Shown here: in pieces, positions 41,602 to 50,010 of the stretch
Layout of the letters: each line of letters begins with the position of its first letter
How positions within the stretch are numbered: the first letter of the stretch is position 1
Assembly (NCBI RefSeq): GCF_023923205.1
Contig: NZ_CP099490.1
Span: forward strand, 1,116,001-1,180,000
DNA length: 64,000 bases
Direction: 5' to 3'
From: Ornithinimicrobium cryptoxanthini
GTDB taxonomy: Bacteria; Actinomycetota; Actinomycetes; Actinomycetales; Dermatophilaceae
The notes under the pieces: model-generated
The model's input: only the letters and a program-made list of their open reading frames with translations
Told to the model about the DNA's origin: nothing
Database searches by the model: none
Translations under genes and position numbers: made by a program

Positions 41602-42809
41602 GGCGCCTCCCAGAACGGAGCCATCCGCGCCAGCCCCTGGGCCAGGGCCTTGGGGTCGCCGCCGCAGGAGACGCGCACGTGGTCGGCCCCGCCTGCGCCG
41701 AACGCACTGCCCGGCACGACGATGACCTGACCCTCGTCGCGCAGCCGCAGGCAGAACCCCATCGGGTCACGGACCGCCCACTGCGGCAACGGGATCCAGG
41801 CATAGAAGCCTCCGGCCGGCGTCGCCACCGGACGCACCGCCGCAGGGCCGGTCTGGGCGATCGACCAGCGTGCGATCAGCTCGCGCCGCGTGTCCCGCAG
41901 CACCGACTCCGAGGCCCGCAGCAGCGCCGTCGCCGCCAGCTGGCTGGGGCGTGCCGCACACGTCGTCATCGCGTTGTGCACCAGCCGCGCCGGGTGCAGC
42001 AGCGCTGGGTCACCGACCGCCCAGCCGACCCGCAGCCCGGGCGCCGCCCAGCCCTTGCTCACCGAGGTGACGACGACGCCGGTGTCGGTCACGTCGTGCA
42101 GCGAGGCGGGCCGCGGGCCGAGGTGGACCTCGCGATAGACCTCGTCAGACACCAGCAGCGCCCCGGCCGCCCGCGCAGCGGAGGCGACCGCAGCGAGAGC
42201 CTCAGGGGTGGCGCCACCGCCGGTCGGGTTGCCCGGGTGGTTGATCACGGCCAGTGCCACGTCGCCGGAGTCGAGCGCCGCCGAGAACTGCGCGGGGTCG
42301 AGATCTCCGCGCGGGCCGAGTCGATAGGGCACCGGCACGGCACCGGCCAACCGCGCCAGGGTGGCGTATGCCGGGAAGCCGGGGTCCGGGACCAGGACCA
42401 GTTGGCCGGGGGAGACGTGGCTGAGGAAGAGGGCGGTCAGCGCCGCCTGGCTGCCCGCGGTGACCATAATCCGGTCCGCGACGTCCCCGGCCACGGGGCG
42501 GGTGTCCGTCTCGTGGTGAGAGGCGGATGTCTGGAGACGTGACACTGGTGCGCCGGAGCCCACCAATGTCACGTCCCCAAGGTGGTGGTGGTCGGCGATC
42601 GCCGAAACCAGCTCGGGGATGCCGGTGTTTGGACCGTAGCCCAGCGGCTCCGGCCGGGCAGCGCACTCCTCCAGTGCCCGTCGGGCCGGCTCGGGCAGGA
42701 CCCACCCAGGCACGCCTAGGCCCAGGTCGATCGCCTGAGGTGGTGCACCGACGGCCATGGCCCGGATCAGGGACGGCGACAATGACGTGACACGAGTCGC
42801 CGTGCTCAC
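41598..42809 (-). CDS. PLP aminotransferase, DapC-like, carrying a 30-codon insertion
   Basis: The 403-residue fold I aminotransferase has the PLP lysine in SVSKGWAAPGLRVGW, NHPGNPTGG and SDEVYREVHLG. In this operon it should transaminate N-succinyl-2-amino-6-oxopimelate with glutamate to N-succinyl-DAP. Between HHLGDV and ADRIMVTAGSQAAL there is an extra 30-residue piece containing VSRLQTSASHHETDTRP. At the DNA level this piece is exactly 90 bp bounded by ACGTCCCC repeats; removing it restores the usual spacing. GTG 42809 overlaps the dapD stop (GTGA). Confidence 0.8.
   Translation of the reverse strand: MSTATRVTSLSPSLIRAMAVGAPPQAIDLGLGVPGWVLPEPARRALEECAARPEPLGYGPNTGIPELVSAIADHHHLGDVTLVGSGAPVSRLQTSASHHETDTRPVAGDVADRIMVTAGSQAALTALFLSHVSPGQLVLVPDPGFPAYATLARLAGAVPVPYRLGPRGDLDPAQFSAALDSGDVALAVINHPGNPTGGGATPEALAAVASAARAAGALLVSDEVYREVHLGPRPASLHDVTDTGVVVTSVSKGWAAPGLRVGWAVGDPALLHPARLVHNAMTTCAARPSQLAATALLRASESVLRDTRRELIARWSIAQTGPAAVRPVATPAGGFYAWIPLPQWAVRDPMGFCLRLRDEGQVIVVPGSAFGAGGADHVRVSCGGDPKALAQGLARMAPFWEAP
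42489..42578 (-). repeat. 90-bp in-frame palindromic insertion element
   Basis: ACGTCCCC occurs at 42481-42488 and 42571-42578, exactly 90 bp apart, like an 8-bp target duplication. One end of the insert is a hairpin: GACGTGACACTGGTG (42536-42550) pairs with CACCAATGTCACGTC (42561-42575), 14 of 15 positions. The insert is in frame and adds 30 codons to the aminotransferase. No second copy was seen in the window. Confidence 0.75.
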
Positions 42810-43642
42810 CGCAGCACCTCTTCGAGGACTGTGGAGGCGTCGGTCGAGTCGTCCCGGAACTTCACGATGACCGGGGCATAGACCGACAGGCCCAGGCGCT
42901 CGGCATACTCCCCGCGAGCGGGACGTGAACCGGGGACGACCACGGCCCCGGCCGGCACCTCGCCCCGCAGGTCACGGCCGTTGACCAGGTCGTGAATCGT
43001 CGTGCGTGAGGTGAGCACGACGCCGGGGGCCAGGACGGCGCGGTGGCGCACGAGGACTCCTTCATACAGACCGCACTGAGCCCCGATGAAGGCGTCGTCC
43101 TCGACGATCACCGGGCGCGCGCCGATCGGCTCCAGGACACCGCCCAGCTGGACCGCCGCCGACAGGTGCACGCGCTGCCCGACCTGTGCGCACGACCCGA
43201 CCAGGACGTGGCTGTCGACCATCGACCCGGCGCCGACGAAGGAGCCGGTGTTGGCATAGCTCGGCGGCATGACAACGACGCCCGGTGCAAGATGGGCGCC
43301 GCGGCGGACCGAGGTGCCGCCAGGCACGACCCGCACGCCGTCCGCAGCGGTCAGTTGCCGGGGCGGGACGAGCGACTTGTCGACCGCGCCGCCGGGCCAG
43401 CCGGGCAGGTCGATGGTCTCGCTGAGTGCGAACGCCGCCAGGATCCCGGTCTTGACCCAGGCGTTGGCGTGCCAGTCGCCACGGGCGTCCTGCTCGGCTG
43501 CCCGGATCTGGCCGGCCTCGAGTGCGTGGAGGAGCTCATCGATGCGCTCGGGCGTCTGCGGGTCCTCGCGCAGGTCGGCGACCGGCGCGCTGAAGAAGGT
43601 CGAGAGTTCTGTTGTCGCAGTGGTGGTCAGGGCGGTCGTCAT
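42806..43642 (-). CDS. dapD: Tetrahydrodipicolinate N-succinyltransferase (DapD), hexapeptide-repeat type
   Basis: The 278-residue enzyme transfers succinyl from succinyl-CoA to tetrahydrodipicolinate. An alpha-helical N-terminus is followed by left-handed beta-helix repeats. PGGTSVRRGAHLAPGVVVMPP, ANTGSFVGAGSMVDSHVLVGSCAQVG, HLSAAVQLGGVLEPIGARPVIVEDDAFIGAQ and DLRGEVPAGAVVVPGSRPA align in order with the E. coli-type DapD. Most actinobacteria use a different DapD class, so this suggests an acquired gene. Start and stop overlap the neighbouring genes (ATGA, GTGA). Confidence 0.85.
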   Translation of the reverse strand: MTTALTTTATTELSTFFSAPVADLREDPQTPERIDELLHALEAGQIRAAEQDARGDWHANAWVKTGILAAFALSETIDLPGWPGGAVDKSLVPPRQLTAADGVRVVPGGTSVRRGAHLAPGVVVMPPSYANTGSFVGAGSMVDSHVLVGSCAQVGQRVHLSAAVQLGGVLEPIGARPVIVEDDAFIGAQCGLYEGVLVRHRAVLAPGVVLTSRTTIHDLVNGRDLRGEVPAGAVVVPGSRPARGEYAERLGLSVYAPVIVKFRDDSTDASTVLEEVLR

Positions 43643-44625
43643 GACGCCACCCCGAGCCGGGTGGTCGCTGCCGGGGTGGAGGCGGTGGCGCCGAGGCCCA
43701 GGCCAGACAGGGCCGACTGGATGTGCGCCCAGGTGTCGGGCGCGGCCGGGGCCAGGGGAGCGCGGACCATGCCGGTCGCCAGGCCCAGGCAGGCCAGGGC
43801 GGCCTTCAGCGGCACCGGGTTGCTCTCGGAGAACAGTGCCCGCATCAGCGGTGCGAGCTGCGCGAACTGCTCGCGGGCAGCGGTCAGGTCGCCCTCGAGG
43901 GCGGCGGACACGAGCGCAGCAGTCTGGGCGGGGGCGACGTTGCCGCACACCGAGACCAGCCCGCGCGCGCCGACGGCTATCGCGGCCAGCGCCAGGTCGT
44001 CGTCACCGGCCAGCACGACTCGGCCGGGGGGCGCCTCCTGGCAGATCTGCGCGATCTGGCGCAGGTCACCGCAGGACTCCTTGACGGCGACGACCTCGGG
44101 GATCGCCCACAGGTCGCGCAGCGTCTCCGGGGTCAGGTTGGACCCGGTGCGCCCCGGCACGTTGTAGGCGATGACCGGCACGCCCGGCAGCTCCTCGGCG
44201 ATGGTCTGGAAGTGCGCCACGATCCCGGTGGGCTGGGGCTTGTTGTAGTAGGGGGTGACGACCAACAGCCCATCCGCCCCACAGGTGACGGCCGCGCGGG
44301 CCAGCTGCACGGCATACTCCGTGTCGTTGTGCCCGGTGCCCACGACTAGGGGGACGCCCGGTGCTGCCTCGCGTGCCGTCCTGACCAGGGTCGCGCGCTC
44401 CTCGGGGGTGACCGTCGCGGCCTCACCCGTGGACCCGAGGACCACCAGGAAGTCGGCGCCGCCTGCCACGACGTGCTGGACCAGGGACCGGAAGGCCGTG
44501 AGATCCACGGCCGGCCGCTTGCGGGAGGAACCTCCGCCGGGGGCCGGCTTGCCGGTCGCCTCCGCGCCAGTGGTGAACGGCGTCGCGAGCGCGACGCCGA
44601 GGCCGGTGAACTGTGCACCGCTCAT
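43639..44625 (-). CDS. dapA: 4-hydroxy-tetrahydrodipicolinate synthase (DapA)
   Basis: The 328-residue TIM-barrel lyase condenses pyruvate with aspartate semialdehyde. GSTGEAATVTPEER holds the carboxylate-binding Thr pair, YNVPGRTGSN the Tyr and Arg, and VAVKESCGDL the Schiff-base lysine. Near residues 20-38 there is an extra Gly/Pro/Lys segment (EATGKPAPGGGSSRKRP) absent from usual DapA proteins. The ATG at 44625 follows AAGGAGG. It lies 11 bp behind dapB. Confidence 0.92.
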   Translation of the reverse strand: MSGAQFTGLGVALATPFTTGAEATGKPAPGGGSSRKRPAVDLTAFRSLVQHVVAGGADFLVVLGSTGEAATVTPEERATLVRTAREAAPGVPLVVGTGHNDTEYAVQLARAAVTCGADGLLVVTPYYNKPQPTGIVAHFQTIAEELPGVPVIAYNVPGRTGSNLTPETLRDLWAIPEVVAVKESCGDLRQIAQICQEAPPGRVVLAGDDDLALAAIAVGARGLVSVCGNVAPAQTAALVSAALEGDLTAAREQFAQLAPLMRALFSESNPVPLKAALACLGLATGMVRAPLAPAAPDTWAHIQSALSGLGLGATASTPAATTRLGVAS

Positions 44626-44636
44626 GGTTCCTCCTT

Positions 44637-45374
44637 CTAGGTGGTGGTGGATGAGAACAGGGGGTCGATGACGTCGTCGGCGAGGTCGTCGAAGGTGAAG
44701 GTGCCGCGGCGGCCGTGGATCCAGCGGGCCGCGGTCAGGGCGCCGAGGGCGAAGACGTCGCGGGTGTGTGCCTCGTGCGTCAGGGTGATCGACTCGTGGG
44801 CGCCGGTCAGGTGCACGTCGTGGCGGCCGACGACCTCGCCGAGGCGCAGGCTGGTGGTCTGTATGCCGTGGGCCGGGCGGGCGGTGGCCTCGGCGAGGGC
44901 GTCGCGCAGCAGGACCGCGGTGCCGCTGGGGGCGTCGACCTTGCGGGTGTGGTGCACCTCGCTGACGGCCACGTCGAGGTGCTCGGGGGAGGCTGCGGCA
45001 TAACGGCCGAGGGTGAGGGTCAGCCGGCGCAGCAGGGCCACGGTCAGCGAGAAGTTCGGGGCGGTCAGGATGCCGATCGCAGGGTGTTGGGCGTCTGTGC
45101 CGACCTCCTGGCAGCGGCTGCTGGTCGCGAGGAGGGCCGGGTCCCAGCCGGTCGCGCCGATCACCAGGTCGGTGCCGGTGGCGCGGGCCCACGTCAGGTG
45201 GTCGTCGACGCCGTCGGCGTGACTGACATCGAGAGCCACGTCGACGGGGGAGAGGTGCTCGGTGGCCTCGTGGCCGACCAGCCAGGCGACCTCGAGGTCG
45301 TTGGTCTGGTCTGCGGCAGCGGCGATCGCGGAGCCTAGGCGGCCCCGACCGAAGATCCCGATCTGCAGTGGCAT
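44637..45374 (-). CDS. dapB: 4-hydroxy-tetrahydrodipicolinate reductase (DapB)
   Basis: The 245-residue enzyme reduces the DapA product with NAD(P)H. GIFGRGRLGSAI is the nucleotide site, LTAPNFSLTV the conserved PNFS, and SEVHHTRKVDAPSGTA the catalytic His and Lys with the DAPSGTA substrate loop. It is the first gene of the operon dapB-dapA-dapD-aminotransferase-decarboxylase. A promoter places the transcription start at the ATG, so translation is probably leaderless. Confidence 0.93.
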   Translation of the reverse strand: MPLQIGIFGRGRLGSAIAAAADQTNDLEVAWLVGHEATEHLSPVDVALDVSHADGVDDHLTWARATGTDLVIGATGWDPALLATSSRCQEVGTDAQHPAIGILTAPNFSLTVALLRRLTLTLGRYAAASPEHLDVAVSEVHHTRKVDAPSGTAVLLRDALAEATARPAHGIQTTSLRLGEVVGRHDVHLTGAHESITLTHEAHTRDVFALGALTAARWIHGRRGTFTFDDLADDVIDPLFSSTTT

Positions 45375-45381
45375 GCAGACG

Positions 45382-45409
45382 AGTATGAACGGTTCTCGGC
45401 CCCTGTCAG
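45382..45409 (-). promoter_or_regulatory. Promoter of the dap operon, apparently leaderless
   Basis: On the minus strand CTGACA (45409-45404) and CATACT (45387-45382) are 16 bp apart. The -10 box ends 7 bp before the dapB ATG at 45374, so transcription should begin at or next to the start codon. No ribosome site is visible. No lysine riboswitch structure fits in this space. Confidence 0.6.
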
Positions 45410-45510
45410 ACCACTAAAACTGCAGGTCAGGAAGGGTTTCCGGTCGTGGGTCCCGGCGGCCGGAAAATCTCCGGCGGACGCGCCGGTTTGCTCCGTTCGT
45501 TGCTCCAGGA

Positions 45511-46860
45511 TCACGCAAAGTTCGGACCAGTCTCGGCCCGGAACACCTCCCACGTGCCGGGCACGCCGGCCAGCACGTGGGTCCCATGGGGATGCAGCGC
45601 CTTGCCCGAGCCGAGCACGAGGGCCTGCACGGTGCCGCTGACGAGCACGTCACCGGCGCCGCCCAGTGCTGCGACCCGGGCGGCTACGTGGACGGCCACG
45701 CCGCGCACCGCGCCGCCCGCGCGCACCACCTCGCCGGTGTGCAGCCCGGCACGGATCTCGATCCCGTGATGATGCAGGTGCTCGCTGATCGCGACGGCGC
45801 AGGTGATGGCCCGGCTCGGCAGGTCGAACGTCGCGAGGAACCCGTCCCCCGCGGTGTCGATCTCGACGCCCCCGTGGCGGGCCAGCAGTCGGCGGACCTC
45901 CTGGTGGTGCCAGTCCAGCAGCTCACGCCACCGTCGGTCGCCCAGCGTGGCGGCCTGGGACGTCGACCCGACGACGTCGGTGACCAGGAGGGTGGCGACC
46001 ACGCGGTCCTCGTCGGCGCCCGTGCGGGTGCCGGCGACGAACTCCTCGACCTCGTCCATCAGCGCGTCCGTGTCGCCGAAAAAGGCCGCGAGCTCATCGC
46101 CGGGGACCTCGGCATACCGCGCATCGGGTAGGTGCTCGGCCAGCCAGCGCACCGCGGTGGGGGGGACGAAGTCGTTGTCACGCCGGTGCAGGACCAGCAC
46201 GGGGGCCTGGACCTGGTCCAGCACGCCTCGCACGTCCACGTCCAGCAGCAGCCGCAGCATCGCGGCAGCGGCGTTTGGCGTGGCAGACATGCGCTCCCAC
46301 CGGCGCCACCACGCGAGCACGCGCGGCTCCTGGCTCACCCCCGGTGCGATCCACGGCAACAGATAGCCGGTGCCCCACGCACCCTGCTCGACGGACTCCG
46401 CGAGCCTCTCGACGGCAGCCGGCTCAAGCCCCGTGGGGTGCCCCTCCCGCGATCTCGTCGAGGCCATCGCCTCGCCCAGCACGAGGGCCTCCACCCGGTC
46501 GGGGTGCCGTGCGGCCAGGGCGAGGGCGACCGCGGCCTTGTCGAGCCAACCCACGATGACCGCGCGCTGGCTGCCGGTGGCGTCCAGCACCGCCAGCAGG
46601 TCGGGGACCAGGTCGTCGACCGATGGTGCCTCCGTGGGGCGGTCCGACATGCCGGTGCCGCGGGCGTCATAGATGATCAGCCGGCCCAGCGCGCTGAGAC
46701 GCTCCAGGAAGTGGACCGTCTCGGGCAGCTCCCAGAGCAGCTCCAGGTGCGAGACCCAGCCGATGCCGACCACGATGTCGCGAGTGCCGCTGCCCAGGCT
46801 CTGATAGGCGATGTCCACCGTGCCCGACCGGGCATAACGGGTCTCGCCGGACGTCAGCAC
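45511..46860 (-). CDS. Alpha/beta hydrolase-like domain fused to class III adenylate/guanylate cyclase
   Basis: The 449-residue protein has an N-terminal alpha/beta-hydrolase fold (about 15-265) and a C-terminal cyclase domain (about 280-440). The cyclase part has VTDVVGS with the first metal Asp, DTAGDGFLATF with the second, and GLHTGEVV and VHVAARVAAL, so it may be active. In the hydrolase part the nucleophile elbow reads VGWLDKA: the expected serine is Leu106, so this half is probably a sensor rather than an enzyme. It starts with GTG 46860. It stands alone upstream of the dap operon on the same strand. Confidence 0.85.
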   Translation of the reverse strand: MLTSGETRYARSGTVDIAYQSLGSGTRDIVVGIGWVSHLELLWELPETVHFLERLSALGRLIIYDARGTGMSDRPTEAPSVDDLVPDLLAVLDATGSQRAVIVGWLDKAAVALALAARHPDRVEALVLGEAMASTRSREGHPTGLEPAAVERLAESVEQGAWGTGYLLPWIAPGVSQEPRVLAWWRRWERMSATPNAAAAMLRLLLDVDVRGVLDQVQAPVLVLHRRDNDFVPPTAVRWLAEHLPDARYAEVPGDELAAFFGDTDALMDEVEEFVAGTRTGADEDRVVATLLVTDVVGSTSQAATLGDRRWRELLDWHHQEVRRLLARHGGVEIDTAGDGFLATFDLPSRAITCAVAISEHLHHHGIEIRAGLHTGEVVRAGGAVRGVAVHVAARVAALGGAGDVLVSGTVQALVLGSGKALHPHGTHVLAGVPGTWEVFRAETGPNFA

Positions 46861-47086
46861 GGCGTGACTGCCGGGGACGATGCCGTGTCCATGGGATCAG
46901 ATTGCCAGAAATGTTGCTCCTTGAGCACCCCCGAATACTGGTGGTTCAGCGCCGCGTGGACATGGGGCGGCGGCGCACCTGTTCCGTTCGCCGGAGGCAT
47001 GCCTTGCGCGGCAGGTCATCGCCGATCCACGCACCGCGTTTCCGCAGGTCAGGGCTTTGTCGGTGGTGTGTGGTTGAGTGTTTGGT

Positions 47087-48493
47087 ATGGCGATCACGGG
47101 GACGGGGGTGGGAGTCGGGGAAGCGCTCTCCGGCTCGGGTTCCGTGACGCCTGAGATGGTCGAGTTGATGTTCGCGCAGTGGGAGCGGGAGCAGGCCAGC
47201 GAGGACTGGGAGGCCGCGCTGGACGCGGCTCAGTGGCGCGCGATAGATGTGGCCCTGGCCCAGGAGCAGGTGTCGGGGTGTGCGGCTGAGGAGCTGGCGG
47301 GAGGGTTGGCTGCTGCGGGGCGGGGTCTGGACCGGGCGGGGGTCGACGCGGAGGAGCTGGTGCGGGTCTTTGACGCCTCGATGAGCGAGGGCCTGGAGGC
47401 GGTGGGCCGGTTGGAGGCCCAGCTGGCCGGGGTGCGGTTCTCGTTGGCGTTTGAGGCCGCGTCGCGGGGGTTGCACACCGCGGTCGGGCTGTCATTGGTG
47501 GACTGGTTGCGGGTGCGGTGCCCGATGCTCTCGAAGCAGGAGGCGTGCCAGGTCCAGGACGTGGTCCGCGCGGCCGGTCACCATTGGGGTGCGCCGTTGG
47601 CTGAGGCGGTCCGCACGGGGACCGGGGCGGTGCACCGGGTGGCGAAGGTGGCCCGCACGATGCGCCGACTGGCGTCCTCGTTGGATGTGGATCAGCAGCA
47701 GGACTACGCCAGGATCGCCACCGGTGCGGCGACCAACCCGGGCATCAGCGATCAGGACCTGGATGTGGTGTGCCAGAAGTTGTTGATCGACCTGTTGGAT
47801 GAGAAGCCGCGCGAGGAGGCCAAGGCCACCGCCCAGGAGCTGCGGCGGGTGACGTCGCGGCCGTTGGGTCGGGGGATGACCCGGTTCACGGTGGACGCCC
47901 CGGAAGGGGATGCGGGGCTCATCGACGGGGTGCTGTGCGGTCCGTTGGCCGCGCCAACACCAGCTGAGGATGGGACACCGGATGGGCGGATGCCGGGGCA
48001 GCGGAAGTATGACGCGTTCTGGTTGACGTTTAACCGTGGCGTCTCTAATCCTGGTGCCCCACCGTCGTCGGGCCGGGCGTCGGTGATCGTGACGGTCAAG
48101 GCGGACCCGGCGACCGGGCGGCCTGAGGGGGCGGCGGTCAGCAGCACCGGTGCGGTGCTGGACGCCGCCCAGGCGGGACGGTTGGCGTGTGTGGGGGATG
48201 TGACCCCGATCGTCCTGGGTGAGCACGGTCAACCCCTCGCGCTGGGGCGCACGGTGCGGTTAGCGACACCGGGGCAGTTCAAGGCGCTGATGGTCCGTGA
48301 CGGGCAGTGCACGTATCCGGGGTGTTCGGTGCCCGGGACGTGGTGCGATTCGCATCACCTGATCTGGTGGTGTCGTGGTGGCGGCACCGATCTCGAACTG
48401 CTGGTCTTGTTGTGTCCGAGGCATCACACGTTGGTCCACGACCAAGACCTGATGGCCACCATCACCGGCTCCGTCGTGACCTGGCACGTGTGA
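47087..48493 (+). CDS. 13E12-repeat family protein (DUF222 with HNH nuclease domain)
   Basis: The 468-residue protein has the DUF222 helical region (about 30-330) and a C-terminal HNH domain with CTYPGCSVPGTWCDSHHLIWWCRGGGTDLELLVLLCPRHH, complete with two zinc-binding cysteine pairs and the histidines. These are multi-copy genes of actinobacteria, often regarded as selfish or recombination-prone. The base composition shows runs of G-rich codons unlike the flanks. ATG 47087 is chosen; GTG 47078 is possible. No terminal repeats were seen. Confidence 0.9.
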   Translation: MAITGTGVGVGEALSGSGSVTPEMVELMFAQWEREQASEDWEAALDAAQWRAIDVALAQEQVSGCAAEELAGGLAAAGRGLDRAGVDAEELVRVFDASMSEGLEAVGRLEAQLAGVRFSLAFEAASRGLHTAVGLSLVDWLRVRCPMLSKQEACQVQDVVRAAGHHWGAPLAEAVRTGTGAVHRVAKVARTMRRLASSLDVDQQQDYARIATGAATNPGISDQDLDVVCQKLLIDLLDEKPREEAKATAQELRRVTSRPLGRGMTRFTVDAPEGDAGLIDGVLCGPLAAPTPAEDGTPDGRMPGQRKYDAFWLTFNRGVSNPGAPPSSGRASVIVTVKADPATGRPEGAAVSSTGAVLDAAQAGRLACVGDVTPIVLGEHGQPLALGRTVRLATPGQFKALMVRDGQCTYPGCSVPGTWCDSHHLIWWCRGGGTDLELLVLLCPRHHTLVHDQDLMATITGSVVTWHV

Positions 48494-48710
48494 ACACCAC
48501 GCCCAACAGCCCGGCCCCACGGCCGGGCCGACAGGCATGTCCGGCCTCGGTCCAGGGCGCGCTTTCGGGCGCCGTCGCGGTCCAGGTTGGCCTTTGGCAC
48601 AGTCGCGGTCCAGGCCTGGCAGCCGACAGCCGCGAGGACCAGTCGTGTGACACCTCGCACAGTCGGTGTCAGCGGGGAACATTGTTGAACATTCATCTAT
48701 TGACTGAGGC

Positions 48711-49256
48711 ATGACTTCACCCAAGATCGGCATCATCGTCAGCAGCTCGCGCCCCAGCCGGATCGGCCACAAGGTCGCCCAGTGGGTCTCAGAGCTGGCT
48801 CCCTACGGCACCGAGGTCGAGATCGTCGACCTGGCCGCGATCGACCTGCCCTTCCTGGCCGAGCCTGAGCTGCCGGCCACCGGCAACTACACGATGGACA
48901 GCACCGTCGCGTGGTCGGAGAAGGTTCGCGAGTTCGACGGTCTGATCCTCACGGTGCCCGAATACAACGCCGGCTACCCCGCCGTTCTCAAGAACGCCAT
49001 CGACACCATCCACGCCGAGTGGAGCGAGCTGCCGATCGGCGTCATCGGCTATGGCTGGGGCGGCGCTGCCAGCGCCACTAACCAGCTGGGCGAGGTCCTC
49101 GACCGCGTCAAGGCTGCCCGTCTCGACGGCCCCGGTCTGAAGTTCGGCCAGGACCTGACTCCGGAGGGCGAGCTCCTCGACGGTGCACCGGAGGAGGACG
49201 TCCGTGGTCTCTATGACCAGGTCGTCGCTGCGGTCAGCGAGCTGTCTGCTGCCTGA
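48711..49256 (+). CDS. NADPH-dependent FMN reductase
   Basis: The 181-residue flavodoxin-fold protein starts KIGIIVSSSRPSRIGHKVAQWV, has the phosphate-binding S-x-R-P-S-R loop, and the LTVPEYNAGYPAVLKNAID block that binds FMN. It reduces FMN or quinones with NADPH. An imperfect palindrome (TGTTGAACA within 48683-48697) lies just upstream and may be a repressor site. The hydrolase gene follows 27 bp downstream and is probably cotranscribed. Confidence 0.92.
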   Translation: MTSPKIGIIVSSSRPSRIGHKVAQWVSELAPYGTEVEIVDLAAIDLPFLAEPELPATGNYTMDSTVAWSEKVREFDGLILTVPEYNAGYPAVLKNAIDTIHAEWSELPIGVIGYGWGGAASATNQLGEVLDRVKAARLDGPGLKFGQDLTPEGELLDGAPEEDVRGLYDQVVAAVSELSAA

Positions 49257-49283
49257 CCCGGCCCCGCGGCATACGCTCGTGCC

Positions 49284-49934
49284 GTGACTGACTCGCCCGA
49301 CCCGACCCCGCTCGTCCTCCTCCACGGACTTGGCCAGGCGCCGATGGCGTGGGAGGACGTGATCGTGCCGCTCTATCCGTCGCGTCGTCTGCTCACCCCG
49401 TGGGTGCCCGGACTGAAGCCGACGGACAAGGAGCGGGTCACGGTGGCCGACGCCGCCGCGAAGCTGGACACCGACCTGATGCTCGAGGGCATGCAGGCGG
49501 TGGACCTGGGCGGCCAGTCCTATGGCGCCGTCGTGGCGACCCGGCTGGCCGCAGACTTCCCGGAGCGGGTGCGCCGGCTGGTGCTGATCGCCGGCCTGGT
49601 GCGCCCGCCGCGAGCGCTGATGAAGATGCAGCTGCGGATGCTGAAGATGATGCCCGCCTCGCGCCTGGCCGACTCCAGCGTCTCCAAGGAGCGGCTGCTG
49701 CACACGCTGGACATCGTGCGCAACATCGACCTCACCGACGCGCTGCCGAAGATCACGGCGCCAACGCTCGTGCTCATCGGGTCCAAGGACGTGGCGAACC
49801 GGTCGTCGGCCCAGGCGCTGGCGAGCGGGATCCCCGGGGCCCAGCTGCGCGAGGTCCCCGGCGCCGGCCACCAGGTCAACCTCGAGCAGCCCACGGCGCT
49901 CGTGGAGATCCTGCGGGAGTTCCTGGACGACTAG
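49284..49934 (+). CDS. Alpha/beta fold hydrolase
   Basis: The 216-residue hydrolase is short for its family. It has LLHGLGQ at the oxyanion position, nucleophile GGQSYGA, Asp in LIGSKD, and His in GAGHQVN, so the triad is complete; a lid domain is minimal. The GTG start at 49284 gives MTDSPDPTPLVLLHG. It lies 27 bp behind the FMN reductase gene and is followed by a bidirectional terminator. The substrate is unknown. Confidence 0.85.
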   Translation: MTDSPDPTPLVLLHGLGQAPMAWEDVIVPLYPSRRLLTPWVPGLKPTDKERVTVADAAAKLDTDLMLEGMQAVDLGGQSYGAVVATRLAADFPERVRRLVLIAGLVRPPRALMKMQLRMLKMMPASRLADSSVSKERLLHTLDIVRNIDLTDALPKITAPTLVLIGSKDVANRSSAQALASGIPGAQLREVPGAGHQVNLEQPTALVEILREFLDD

Positions 49935-49960
49935 AGCGCGCGGGACGGTGCACGCAAAGT

Positions 49961-49999
49961 GCCCCCGAGCCAGGCGGAAGAACCGACGGACTCGGGGGC
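49961..49999. terminator. Bidirectional terminator between convergent genes
   Basis: GCCCCCGAG (49961-49969) pairs perfectly with CTCGGGGGC (49991-49999) over a 21-base loop, between the end of the hydrolase gene and the end of the convergent FAD monooxygenase gene. Confidence 0.6.
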
Positions 50000-50010
50000 C
50001 CTCCTGCGTC

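Noticed and set aside
45375..45510. Lysine riboswitch upstream of dapB
   Set aside because: The promoter lies so close to the ATG that there is no leader to hold one.
46861..47086. Short frames between the cyclase and 13E12 genes
   Set aside because: They overlap on both strands without ribosome sites; the region is most likely just the upstream region of both genes.
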